Positions 1-11,446 of a stretch of 64,000 nt of DNA are shown here, piece by piece. The position numbers and the translations under genes were made by a program. Every line of letters starts with the position of its first letter. Within the stretch, counting starts at the first letter, position 1. The stretch spans positions 52,134-116,133 of the forward strand of contig NMRA01000810.1 in assembly GCA_002633005.1 (NCBI GenBank), written 5' to 3'. Origin of the DNA: Phoronis australis. Its lineage: Eukaryota; Phoronida; Phoronidae. The notes under the pieces are model-generated. The model saw only the letters and a program-made list of their open reading frames with translations, had not been told where the DNA came from and did no database searches.

Positions 1-864
1 CCCCCCCCCCCCCCCGGCCCCCCCGCCGGCTGGGTGCGTCGGAGACTGTCAGACTGTGGCTTATAAGCTTCCATTTTAACTTAAAGTCTGACTGAGACAC
101 TCTCAGTCACGCATGGTTTGATTTCAAGTACACCAACATTTTAAAAATTTAAACCAGTATCTACCAATGTTCACATCATGTATCAGATTGGAAATTTGCG
201 AATGACTCAAATACGCAGTGGCAATAGAAGACCGCAATTTTACATTGACTTAACCAGTAAAAATAGAGGAAAGTTCACGTGACTTAACATCCTGATCTAG
301 GAAAATTTGAACATTTTGTAGTTTTTTTAGGTATCCGTCTTAGGCCATTGATGAAAGAAGGCGAAAGAATATATTTATCACGTCAGCAAGGTTCTCATGT
401 TTTGTATAATTTTGATGTTCTCAATAGTAACTTTTGCATGCCCGTTCTATCTTGTTTCAGTAGGGCTCGTTGATAATCAGGCAGATATCGAGATTTTTTA
501 TGTTTTTTATCCAGTGATTGGGCGACGGTTTTGTTTTACTACGTCATTTGATATTACCCGCCAAAATGAGTGGACTGGCTTCCGGGAAACCATGCCAAGT
601 TGATTATCATCAGAACATCGTATCTCTTAAAAGGTTGGTGACTAAAATGAAACTTAATTAAGACAGCTTACTTTATATACTGTTCTCCACAACGCAGTTA
701 GGAATTTTCTAAGTGGTCCATTTTTGCACGAGGCAGCAATCAAATAATAAGATTTCTATCAAAATTTTCGAGAAAAATGTTAAAAACTGCATGAAATGAA
801 ACTGTATCAGCTTTTTGAAGATTTTATCCTGAACGGAACGTTCATTTGAAGTTTGGTCATGCTA
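1..864. other. Left edge, no gene seen
   Basis: The first 25 or so bases are almost pure C, a low-complexity run that probably marks a contig edge or a homopolymer tract. After that the sequence is AT-rich with short open frames only. The longest (397-603, plus) is 68 codons and has no splice context or family resemblance that I can see. The later B block does not align convincingly with this stretch. Confidence 0.6.
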
Positions 865-2510
865 TTGACACGGCTATTTTGTTATCTTTTTTGCTAAAAT
901 TTACCGAAAGACATGATCCAGTGACAAATTCATGTCAGACTGAGGAAAAAGACGAAAATCAAGTTCTACAGGGTATCCGCTTTCAAAAATATATTCTTGA
1001 CTTACTTCAAATCTAAAATTTTGCAGGTATGACAATCAACATACACAAAATCGTCAATAAGGTCCTGCATACTTTTTACAAAGGGTGGACCATTGAGAAG
1101 TGCTTGAAACCTCAGCGACTGTTGCCTGAAGCCTGATTTTATATGTTACCGAGAATTCTGGATTCAGCTTAGCGTCTCACACAAGACCCACTATAAAGCC
1201 ATGGAACCCTTAGACAAACCTTGCATCGTTTAAAGAACGAGGCATCTGAGAGCCACATTTATGTTCTGTGCTTATGAGCAAAATGATTGTTTTGAATCAA
1301 CAAAGTGCATACATTATGATAATGAATCCATGGACACTAAAGTTTGCAATGAATTTTCTAGTCGAGTACACTTCTCTGACTTCAATAAATGAAAACAAAT
1401 TACAAACAAGGCTATTTGTTTTGTCGGCATCAAGAAGGTGTTCGGCCTCTATAGGACAGGGAAACTCTGTAGACAGGTAAAGCAGGACCATAGACAAATG
1501 TCCAATTTCGGTACATCGTATCTCATAAATGGCTGATCGGATTCACACGAAACTGTCACATAGTATGCTTTATACAATATTCTCCAAAACTCTGCTAGGA
1601 TTTTTAAAAATGTTCCATTTTTGCATGAGAGACTAACCACATTTTAAGAGTTGGCGGTTTTTCTGACTCTCGTTGCGATAAGTCCTCAGTGAAGCACGAG
1701 GTGTCCTGAAATAATGATTGTAAAGATGGCCGAGTTCAGAGCTGACAAGAAAGTCTAATTAAGAGAAAAGTCTTTACAGTGATGAATTCACTTTTACAGT
1801 ATATGCTGGAAATGTCCCTATCAGTATCTATAATGTAAGCAAAGCTCGAGCTTTTGAAAAGTTTTAACGTTGTGTTTTTGCAAAGAACATACTTAAAAAA
1901 ACTTTGAACTCGAAATACATTCCAAACACTAAAATGTAGAAGGCTCCAGTTTCCCGTCTTTGAAAAACGAATGGCCACGGAAAGGCTTGAAAACATGTTT
2001 GCGAAACTTAAAAATACGAAAGCAAGCAGACTTTCATGCAGTCAGCGTTAACCAGCAAGTGTTGAACATCAAAATCAATGAACTCGCATTTCACAAACAA
2101 TCGCAATCCACTCACACCTAACCCACCCGGCACGTCCTACTCTCAATTTACACCTAACTGCAACTACTTAAACGATAAACTCCTAAGAGTGTGACGGATT
2201 GTTAACATAGTAATTAATGTCACGTGATGAGACCCATATCACTTACAAGCTACATGTACATGTACATCTATGAGAAGGCAAGTGAAAATTTCACATGTTC
2301 ACTGTTGAATCACATGTGTATGCAATCTAGAAACTTTCTGATCGAGTCAACAGCACATTGCAGTGTCCACAACCACTGTACACTTGCACGCACAACGATG
2401 AAAAAATATGATCTCTTTCCATTCAGTTTAAGATTAGAATTAAGAAACTACACAAGCGAGTTGACTTTAGTGTAACAATACAATGCCAGCGAAAGTGGAG
2501 CACGGAAAAA

Positions 2511-2656
2511 TTACTCGTTTGCGCACACTTCTTGGGCAACGATGCGACATCCGTTACCATAGCACGTGTACGCGACGTGTTCATCAATTCCATCACAAGA
2601 ATCGACGTACATCTGGATTGTAACCTCCCCAGCCGGTAACTTGCAGAACCCGTCAA
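2511..2656 (-). CDS. CTHRC1-like domain, last exon (locus 1)
   Basis: Last exon of a CTHRC1-like C-terminal domain; family members are secreted glycoproteins. On the minus strand a pyrimidine-rich tract ending TTTCAG precedes the exon. It opens in phase 1, so the upstream exon's final A completes an Ile codon and gives IDGFCKLPAGEV, matching the family's S-V-E/D-G-x-C segment. The 48 codons end in the stop at 2511-2513 after GCRIVAQEVCANE. Five cysteines are visible: FC, SC, TC, GC and VC. The middle exon at 3170-3362 ends in the matching phase. Copy B (47230-47375) has the same length with a few changes (DSCDGIDEH versus ESCEGIKEN), so both frames are open. Upstream exons coding the signal peptide were not found. 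Confidence 0.72.
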
Positions 2657-2812
2657 CTGAAACAAATGAAACAAAACAAATTGCAGAATCCATCAAGTCA
2701 AACGTGCGCTTTTCACATTCGCTGGTCAAAACGCAGATATCAGACCTCTCCCAACACCTAAGCGATTTCCATTCCGAATTTAGTAGCACTGGAACAACGC
2801 GGATCTTCTACA

Positions 2813-2835
2813 CCCCCCCCCCCCCCNCCCCCCCC
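2813..2835. repeat. Poly-C run with embedded N
   Basis: Homopolymeric C interrupted by an N at 2827, inside the intron of CTHRC1-like locus 1. Copy B has a shorter C-run at 47560-47570. The N is probably an unresolved homopolymer or assembly join. Confidence 0.85.
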
Positions 2836-3169
2836 GTACACCTTCCATGGGGATCGTGTAGGCATCACGGATTTCCCTATTAAACTACTATCCAATCGCC
2901 AATATAGATGTACATGTGTACACACACACAACAAAAATTATAAAGAAAACTGACTGTTGTTGTTATTGTTGTTAGCGACAATAATACCAAGTTGAAACGT
3001 CATTAACTTGGTAAATTCGCAATTTTGAGCTTGACAACCCCCTAACAGTGATCAGTGAAAGTTTTGTATGATTGCGATATCTGTTGCTTGCTTCTAATAC
3101 GACTTTGTCTTAAAAAACTTACACAAGTTTTGACCAGGTGACTATACATAGGCCTACATGTATACTCAC

Positions 3170-3362
3170 TCATCATCATATGAACACGGTTGTCGGCGAC
3201 TACCCCTTGGGTGTAAATGCCACCGGCAATTGGTCCCGGATCCTGGCATCGTTCACCGTTCAGCAAGAATCCCCACGTGGAACACGTTCCGACTTGGCGC
3301 AGGTCCCCTTGAAAGTAAACACGGAGGTAACTGGTTGAGGACTGCTTATAGAACGTTGGTTT
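3170..3362 (-). CDS. CTHRC1-like domain, middle exon (locus 1)
   Basis: Internal exon of 193 bases. It is preceded on the minus strand by CTTCTATTGCAG and followed by a strong donor, A|GTGAGTAT. Translation starts in phase 0 with KPTFYKQSSTSYLRVYFQGD and runs through the family core TCSTWGFLLNGERCQDPGPI, then IAGGIYTQG and VHMMM. This fits the CTHRC1 C-terminal domain pattern: x-L-R-V-x-F/Y-x-G, then C-x-x-W-x-F-x-x-N-G-x-x-C-x-x-P-G-P-I. It ends in phase 1 and joins the last exon at 2511-2656 in frame. The intron is about 513 bases and contains a C-run with an isolated N at 2827. The preceding exon should end in phase 0 but is not recognisable between here and about 6 kb. Confidence 0.75.
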
Positions 3363-4989
3363 CTGCAATAGAAGAGGTTTCTGTTAAAAACAGACTAGTC
3401 AAAATTTAGATTTAATCTAGGCCATTTAACTTCGTAAAATTTGTCTGATCTCGTTCTTTACTCAGTTTAACAGTGGTATTTCCGAGTTCAGGAGTGACAG
3501 GCAGTTATTTAATTAAAACAAGCTCGCAAAATTTTATATGAGGGCGCTACTAGAGGTTTTATGAACTTGTTCTCAAGAGATAAGAGACTGCCAGTTCTTA
3601 AGAAGCATTTGTCTAAGGAATAATTTGAGATCAGATTCATAGTGATAAATGGCCTCGCTTAAAAGCCCCGCACTTTTGTCTGAAAGGACGGGTTTAACGC
3701 CGCTTTAGCCGGGCCAACTTACATAATCTTAAAAACAAGATAATATTACTGGTCGGAACAAGTTTAAAAACTCTTCTATAAACCAACATTTAGCTGAAGC
3801 GCGATCAATTTGCCCATGCAGTAAGGGAATTTAGCTGAATAATGTTACCGTACTAAATGAACAACAGTTGGTGTTAGAATCACTAGGGGAGATGAAATCG
3901 TAAAGATGGGTAATGCGGCCATCGAGATGTAAAACACGTGCCGGAAATGACAACAGTGGCCCCAGAATATATGTTTAAGGGGAGATCTCTCTGTCATGCA
4001 CCACTTAAATTGCAAATTTTAAAACCGCCACTCAGCTATACGAAGCTATGACTCGTCCTAAATATTTCCTTCAGACGATAGTTTCCATCTCCAACCGTAC
4101 CATTTGACAATTGCCTTAAATGATATGCTACTGTACATGTATGTCAAGGTTGACCAACCCTTCCAAAATCATGGCCACTTCACATCAATGACAGTACGTG
4201 CCTCATTCTGCTTACGCAGGGTATACTAACTGTTGTAACGTTGTTGAGATTTGAGAGAAATCATTACGTTTCCTGTTTACATTGAACGCAAGAATAAAAA
4301 GCACCGACAATATGGATTCTCAGTGCATCATCCGAGGCAATAAACACGACGTCATAGGGGGCGCTATGAAACTACTACCTTTACAATTTTCACGAACAAA
4401 TCTAATACTTTATGAAACGGAAAATCAATGTTGTTTGCGAAAACAGTGACACTGTTTTTGAGATCTCGTGTTGAACATTTACTTTGAATAAAATTTGGTT
4501 AGGCTACTGAATCCGGCATGGCTTTTTGTAGATAGGCCCATGGAAAATATTTCAGGTGTTTAAGTAGCAACAAATAAATTTCCGGGGTTTATTTGTAAAA
4601 CAGATGTGTGTGAACGAAAAGTCATGGTTTTGCTGACTTTGAATTTTTTTACTTGAAACTGTGTTTTTAAATTTTATGTTAATAAATGCATAGCGCCGTC
4701 TGCGCACCTCTCAGGTGAACACAACTGATAACGGAGGTCTGTAGATGACATTATTTAATGTTCCTTAGTATTTCCTACCCTGGTGGAAACTTACAAGAAT
4801 TAGATAAAATAGTATCAACATCTTACATATGGCAAAGTTCCGTTATCTGTAAGGTCACTCTTCTCCCAATACCATTGTTGAAAGTTGAAATCGGTGACGC
4901 TGCAGCTGTGTTTCTCGAGAAGGTCTGAAAATCGGACGGATACAACTTTTTCACAGTGCAGTATTATTTATGGTGGGCCGTTGAGGGAA
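3363..4989. other. No gene seen (copy A intergenic or intron)
   Basis: This stretch aligns with copy B 48321-49800. It lacks the GGCGGAT-ended element that B carries at 48982-49134, so A shows the empty site near 4300. No long open frame, splice-bounded exon or RNA gene is recognisable. Confidence 0.5.
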
Positions 4990-5118
4990 AAGTGTCGCCG
5001 TAAAATTACGCTTGTAAATTAAATGTTGAATTTTTCCCCGTAAAATTACGCTCGTAAATTACGAGCGTAAATTAAATAAGGAAATGCCGCCGTAAATTAC
5101 GCTCGTAAAATACCTCAA
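4990..5118. repeat. CGTAAAATTACGCTCG palindromic short array
   Basis: Four or more imperfect copies of the words CCGTAAAATTACGC and GCTCGTAAATTACGAGC within about 125 bp. The words are partly self-complementary, so the tract can fold. Copy B has no equivalent around 49810, so this was either gained in A or lost in B. Confidence 0.6.
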
Positions 5119-6004
5119 GAACGTTCCAAATTTAAAACAATCAATGTTAACCTAACATACAAGAAAAACCAATATGGCTACGAATGGACACGGAGATAAC
5201 TTTCTCTTTAATGTGCAGCGAACTGTAAATGACATGTGTCGACGAATTTCTTCGCCTCCCGTAGAAGCAGGTGTCCTCTATTCTGTGACACAAAAGTAAA
5301 TTGTTTTCAGTAGGGTGAGGTATGCTGGAAAATTAACATTCCAAGAAATTTAGAGAATGTACTCAAAAAAGTTCCTGCATCAGAAAAATGTCCCATTAAT
5401 TACTGAAATTCCGTGAAAATGTCTCCCTATGTTGCGTTAGTGTAAGTCATCTTGCTATTGTCGGGGTTCATGTGTTTTCAGCGTCTGCATTTTGCTGAAT
5501 GCTAACGCAAACACAGCTACCCTTCCTTTGACTCACTGTTGTCCGAGAATGAAATTGTTGAGATCGATGATTTTTTATTTAATCACCAAAAATTGTAAGG
5601 TGCCGGTTGATAGTACACTGTCGACTACACATGACATATGTTTTCGTACAAAACTGGCCTCTGCCGATCCCAGCTTCGTCAAAGCAGTCTCACAACTCGG
5701 AAATACGAACGTCCCAGTGCACCGTGTACGAACACAAGAGGGCGTGCACTATTACGAAAGTATAGTACTCAGGAAGCGTGAACCGATTGAAACCCAAGTT
5801 GTCTTTAACAGCACATGCACTTGAACATGTGACTGTAAAAAGGAAATTGTGGTTCGCAAAAAATGAAGGAGATACAGCCGGTGAGAAAGTATTAAGTAAA
5901 ACGAGAAAGAACGCCGTTGGTTTCCGGGAAAGACCACGAGTGTCGTGAAAATTGCATCACTCTGGCCTGAACATGAACGCTACGCTTTCAAGTCATCTTG
6001 TTAT

Positions 6005-6535
6005 AGCCCTTACGAAAAATCCCAGTAAGATTTCCTATTGGATTTCTATAGAAATTCCTATAGGATTTCCTATAGGAAATCCAATAGGGTCCAATGGGCA
6101 TCAAATTGGATTTTGGTCCAGTATCCTATAGGAATCCTATAGGATTTCCTGTAAGAAATCCTACAGCAATATATGGGACTTCCTATTGGATCCTATAGGA
6201 TTTCTTATAGGAACCCTATTGGACTTCCTATTGGATCCGATATTATTTCCTATTGGATCTTATAGGTAATCCTATAGGATTTCTTATAGGAATCCTCTAG
6301 GGTTTCTATAGGAATCGTATGGAGTTTTATGTTGGATCCTATAGGATTTCCTATTGGATCATATAGGAAATCCAGTAGGATCCTGTAAGATTTCCTAAAG
6401 CATCCAATAGGAAACCCTATATAAATCCTTTAGGATATCCTACGAGAAACCCTATAAGAATTCGTAAAAGACTGGAATATATCCAGTAGGCAGTGCAATC
6501 GGATTCTATAAGAAGTTCAATAGGATTCTATGAAG
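6005..6535. repeat. CCTATAGGA palindromic array, main block
   Basis: Dozens of degenerate copies of a word near CCTATAGGA, mostly spaced 8 to 15 bp as in ATCCTATAGGATTTCCTAT. The core CCTATAGG is itself a perfect palindrome, so the tract is strand-symmetric. A second block follows at 6690-6860. Copy B keeps only about 40 bp of this motif at 50263-50302. Confidence 0.85.
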
Positions 6536-6689
6536 TAATTAACATACGTACTGAATATATAAATTTACAAAAATTAATGACTCAGAAGAGCTGAAATTAT
6601 ATAAAAAACAAATGGATATTTTGCTATGTAGGGCCTACTCTTAGGTTATTTGTTTGTTAAAATGCTTAGAAATCAGATTTGTGATTAAA

Positions 6690-6860
6690 TTCCTATAGGA
6701 TTTTTTCAATAGGAATTCCTGTAGGATATCTTGACCTATAGGAATCCTATAGGAAATCGATATTCCTATAGCAATTCTTATAGGAATTTCTATAGAAATT
6801 CCTATAGGAAATCTTATCCTATAGGAATCCTATAGGGTCATTTAGGAATTCCTAACGGAT
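6690..6860. repeat. CCTATAGGA array, second block
   Basis: Continuation of the same palindromic word after a gap of about 155 bp of ordinary AT-rich sequence. It ends just before the segment ACCTTTCGGTAAGGCAAACC at 6894, which also borders the short array in copy B. Confidence 0.85.
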
Positions 6861-6893
6861 CCTTTTGAATATTGTCGTAGGGAGTACATGTAT

Positions 6894-8189
6894 ACCTTTC
6901 GGTAAGGCAAACCGTGATCCACCAATTAATACTGATCCACGGATGTAGTCTCTAAACTAAGGTACAAAAGGTGCTAAGGATACCATTCATATCAAGAACA
7001 ATCATTTGGAAACGGACCTTCGACCAGAGATATCAATAGCACACGTTACTATAAGCATGTGTGGGATGCACATTCATAGAACAGATTCACAAGCAAAGAT
7101 GCTGTTTCGGAACATGAACAAAGTTTATACAAAAACCGTTCTCACAGCTAAAATGGAGGGGTATTAAAGACAGTTTTGCGATGGCGAGCCACCATCGTTT
7201 CATTGTTTTATCTCAATGCAGCACATTTTAATTATAAAGGCAACATTTACGGACAATCTTCTGCTGCCGCTGCGGGTTCTCCGATCTTACTCATTGAGGC
7301 TAACGCGTACTGTATTTATGGAGTCGTTTTTAGGAACACGCTATTGTTCTGACCCGTAAGCCGCGTAGTATTTGTCTTGGAAGTTGAATGGGGTTCTGCA
7401 TGCATCGTTTTGAATACAATTAGAATGTTATTCACGTGAAAAGATCCTGTTATTCCTGGATCACTTCGCATTAGCATGCCCAAGTCGTATTACATTGTTT
7501 CTACGGTCCTTTGCCGGCTCTTGAATCGAAAGCAGACGATCTTCAATTAGATTGACTAGATTTGTACCTCAGCAATTTTATTTAAAAAACCATTAAGTTT
7601 GCCCATCTAGGAGAAAAATCCAGTCTTCAAACTATTACGTTGCAAGATAACTTTCGATTTCAGCTTTGACCGATTTCGGTCTTAACTTTGGTCATTACAA
7701 ATTTCCAGAATCTGGGCTCAGACATTTAGGTCTTAAGTACTTCGTCAGATTTTGATCCAAGTTAAGACAGAAACAGTTTCACAAAACGACCCCTAGGCGT
7801 TATTTGGCTGTTTGATAAGCAGACTGAAGACATTGCCGTTTAACTTCTGTTTCATGGGTCTTTCTGTTGGTCCAACCTTATTTACTGTCACGTATTAATT
7901 CGGATGTTATCCCACTGGACTTACATGTATGACGTTCTGTTCACATGTGCTCTGCTGCTCCAGACGAGCTATAGCGAGCTCTGCAGCATTTCCAGTGTTC
8001 AGAAAATCGGGTTTCCAGTGGTCGTAATGGTTGACCGATGTAGGATTCGCTACATTGACTCAGAATTTGATAAACGATGTTCTTCTGTCATTGTTTTGAC
8101 CTTGGTCAGGCGTCGACCACGATATACATGTAAAGACAGCGACGTAGCATACATGTACATCGGTGAATCAGATTGCACCCTCATAGCNA
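6894..8189. other. No gene seen; conserved with copy B
   Basis: The stretch matches copy B 50326-51640 closely and contains no recognisable exon. The open frame at 7904-8281 has no family resemblance and crosses the isolated N at 8188. At that N, copy A jumps from text equal to B 51640 to text equal to about B 52112, so roughly 470 bp of minisatellite is missing or collapsed. Confidence 0.5.
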
Positions 8190-8725
8190 GGCAGGTTACT
8201 TTAATGTTTTCACCTATGCTTCCATGGTTAGTGAATTTAATGGACCTTGTTTGCGGGTGGATAAATCGTGAATTTGCATAATATAAGCAAATTAAGGCCG
8301 CCATTATTCAAAATTCGACTTGTGCTGATAGCTGAATTACCAGGCACCCCAAGTAAACTATTTTAACCCCTTTACCAAAGTTTCTGTGAAATCAGTTTGC
8401 AAGTTGTTGCATGATGAATTTTCATAATTTAAACAAATAAAAGACACCAGTATTCCGAATACTGTTTTTGCTCATAAATTCCTTACGGGGATTCTACGTA
8501 GATTATTTTCGTATTGATCTCATGTTTTTATGGTCATCATGAATGTGCATAATTTGGTAATTTACACAAATTACAACTGCCATATTCAAAATTGTACTAG
8601 TGCTTATAACTGTTGCATAAGATACCAGAGGTAGTTATAAATATTTGCACCAATGTTTCAGTGGTCAATGAATTTAATGAAATCTGTTTGCAGGTTGTAG
8701 CATGATAAATTTGCAGAGTCTCCTA
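8190..8725. repeat. 160-bp minisatellite, copy A
   Basis: About three degenerate monomers of roughly 160 bp. Each contains the words AAATTAAGGCCGCCATTATT, CAAAATT, TTTCACCTATG, a CCATGGT or TATGGTC segment and GTTGCATGAT. Copy B has about six monomers at 51728-52640. The isolated N at 8188 lies at the left edge and explains part of the deficit. Confidence 0.8.
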
Positions 8726-9309
8726 GTTTTTTAATGATGAAGTAAGAAAGTATTTTCTGTAGTGTGTGTTCTGAAGTTTAATACCTTAAATTCCAAAAAG
8801 ATATTGCCTATTGCCCTGCACTTCCATACACCATAGAAAAGACGAAGAGTAGTTTAATGACTTGGGTGAATGTTGGAATGGGGCTCGGACCGATCAGTTT
8901 GTTGGGACGACATTCATTAGGTACGAATACAGTAGTGACGGCACTATCAATGCACGTGTTTCTGATGTCATGAAACACGCAACTAAATGTATGTGTGCCT
9001 GTTATGGAATGAAGACAATCAGGAAAATGCCAGGAACCAGACTTCCAGTATGGGGAAGAGAAACGGCAAGAAATATATGTCCGCCCCCAAACTGTCACCG
9101 ACAACATAGACATTCACAGAGAATGTAAATGTAAACAGAGCCCATTACCAGTCAGTCACGTGGTGGAATGTCACCAGCACTAGATCCAGAGCACTATGGT
9201 GTCTAACCCGCTTCTATTGTGTGCTGGTGATGATTAGCTGTGGCTTCAAAGGTCAGATTTCATGAAATTCAGGTAGATACACCCCCACACAATACTTTGA
9301 GCACGTTAT

Positions 9310-9400
9310 ACCATGCGCGCACCCGGGGGGGGGCTCTGGGGGCTCAAATAACCCCCCATTTGGCGAAGTGGACAAGAATGTCCGCATTACTGACTGATTT
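9310..9400 (+). repeat. Dispersed repeat, member 1
   Basis: The segment around CCCCCCATTTGGCGAAGTGG at 9352 recurs at about 40193 in the same orientation. Both are preceded by a G-run and GGCTC, and both are followed by CAA then TGTCCG. A short interspersed element is likely; its ends were not defined. Confidence 0.55.
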
Positions 9401-9729
9401 AATAGTAAAAGGTTCACATCGACAAGAATTCGAGCCCCTCACATTGAAGACTGGGTGTGCGCATGTATATTGCAGTGCTCTCACGTTCCGCATGTCGAAT
9501 TACGTTTTAAAACGTCTTGTGACTGATCTCCATTAGATAGGTTATGTCCTGGTTTTGTGCCATTAAACAATTTGGTCATCTACTACATATACCCTGGATA
9601 TCAGACAAAACTAGAATTTGTAATGTTGTATAATAAACTACAGATTTTGTACATATATGATGTAATGACATTAAATTCAGCAAAATACCAAAATAATCTG
9701 GACGTAGTGCCCCCCGTAAGAATGTTATG

Positions 9730-9925
9730 AGCAGAAACATAATTTTTAATAATGGTCGCCTTTATTTGCATAAATTACGCGAATTTTTCATGTAACTTGT
9801 CAACTGATTTCATTAAGCTAATTGATTATAGGAACCTAGGTTCAAATATCATGAGAGTTTACCTGTGGTGCTTGGTACGGCAGCTATAAGCACAAGTATA
9901 ATTTTGAATAACTGTCACACGCGCC
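9730..9925 (-). repeat. Inverted monomer of the 160-bp minisatellite
   Basis: The minus-strand reading of this segment gives the monomer words in order: CAGTTATTCAAAATTATACT, GTGCTTATAG, ACCAAGCACCACAGGTAAAC, CATGATATTTG, TTAATGAAATCAGTTGACAA, then GCAAATAAAGGCGACCATTA. It lies about 1 kb from the direct array at 8190-8725. It is in the part of A (8935-9950) with no counterpart in B. Confidence 0.7.
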
Positions 9926-10361
9926 AGAATATTCGGCAACAATGCTGTCGTCAAAGTAGCAGTGCATTGATACCGTAAGCTATTGTGTCAAGACTAGGTC
10001 CCGCTATACTGTCACTTACTGTGCGGAGGCGCTATACAGATGTAAAAAAATGGTTGGCTGGGCCTACATCCCACTGTAAGGTAACGTACAGTCGGCACTA
10101 CAGATGTACGTTTAAACGCCAAAAGGTGGTCGGTTGCGCCTACGTGCACATGCGTCCCAGTACAGCACTGTTCTTCTGGCTGCGAAGGATTTAAAGTGCT
10201 AAACAATGAACCCAACTGGAGCAGATGCGGTGAGACAGCATCTATACAGATGGCCATACATTACCCAAAAGGGGCTTGTAAAATTCTACCTTCCAATAAA
10301 TCTGCCTACAACTGCTGCTCCCCTACATGTACATCCTAGAAAACGATTCGGAAGCGCGCTG

Positions 10362-10612
10362 TCATCGAAATGCTCTCAAAACAATCCTTCGATCTAAGCT
10401 GTGAGTATCAGGTTTAAGTCTTGTTCTTGCATCTGAAACAAAGAGACACATAGAGAACATACCCACTGCGCAAGGAACTCCCATTCTTACTTCCTCGACA
10501 ATCCATCTGCTTAAAGTGTGCCCCGTTGTAGTACCTTTCACGGAACCGCTCGTTTTCACGTGCAGTGAGACGGTTAGTTTACCGGAAGGTAGACCTCTGC
10601 AGATACCGTCGA
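10362..10612 (-). CDS. CTHRC1-like domain, last exon (locus 2)
   Basis: On the minus strand, TTATTCTTTTAG precedes the exon, which opens in phase 1 and reads VDGICRGLPSGKLTVSLHVK, then TSGSVKGTTTGHTLSRWIVE and EVRMGVPCAVGMF, ending at the stop 10362-10364. The S-V-D-G-x-C start, the alternating beta-like V/L pattern and the near-C-terminal SRWIVEEV match the end of the CTHRC1 family domain. Compared with locus 1 it has few cysteines and a longer tail. A 30-base segment (GTATGTTCTC ... TTTGTTTCAG) inside the tail looks like a micro-intron but is also in frame. The best partner is the middle exon at 20604-20805, whose phase fits; if so, a 10-kb intron holds a whole transposon. Copy B: 53906-54156. 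Confidence 0.65.
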
Positions 10613-11446
10613 CTAAAAGAATAAAATAAAACAACGTCAGCAGTTACTGGGAATTTCCGTAGATAAGTCCACCTGATGAAATGCCCTTGGAGCTTTACTT
10701 GGAAAATTATGCCGAATAAAGGTCCATGGCGTTTGTTTGGAGTTGCAACTTCTGGAGTCAAACGGCCAGATAGTGGGGCGTTTATTAGGAAGTTTCTTCT
10801 TAAAGGGGGTATGTTGAAAGCTATAATTCGTTTAAAATACACTCCCCTCCCACTTCCACACAAAACTTGGAGAACACAATATGTTCAACTTCGGCTATTT
10901 TCAGAAAAACGTCACAAAAGGGAGGTGACCCGATCATTGCCGGGTCTGTCTACCCGGGTGAGAATTTGGCACGTTTGACACGCTCTAAAAACGTGGAGTG
11001 TTGGAACGCCCTAAAAGCGTGTCAAACGTGTAAAACGTGGCGTGTTAAACGTGTAAATTGTAGCGTGTCAAACGTGTCAAGAGCGTGTCAAAAACGTGTA
11101 CTTTTCGTTCCAATACTTAGCGTGTCAAACGTGTAAATTAGAGCAAACGTGGCTCTATTGACCCGCTAGCGTGTCGAACTTGGCGCTTTTGACACGCTAG
11201 CGTGTCGAACGTGGCGCTTTTGACACGCTAGCGTGTCGAACGTGGCGCTTTTGCCACGCTAGCCTGTTATCTGCCATTGCCATGGTAACGACCCCACATT
11301 TACACGTAGCCTGAGGCCGTGTACAAGACATATTGTTTGTGTTTATACATGTAGCAGCTCACCATCCACCATCCATCATGGAAATCCATACTAAAAGCAA
11401 ATGTATAAAGGAATTTCTTCTTTAAGTCACTGTTAATTGTAACATG

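Noticed and set aside
5492-5824. 110-codon plus-strand open frame with ASADPSFVKAVSQLGNTNVP
   Set aside because: It begins at TTG and not ATG. Copy B (49880-50050) has a one-base shift that destroys the frame, and no family is recognisable, so chance is more likely.
8808-9113. Minus-strand open frame ending KLLFVFSMVYGSAGQ, similar in both copies
   Set aside because: The similarity is explained by the duplication. The upstream halves differ completely between A and B and there is no start codon or splice evidence.
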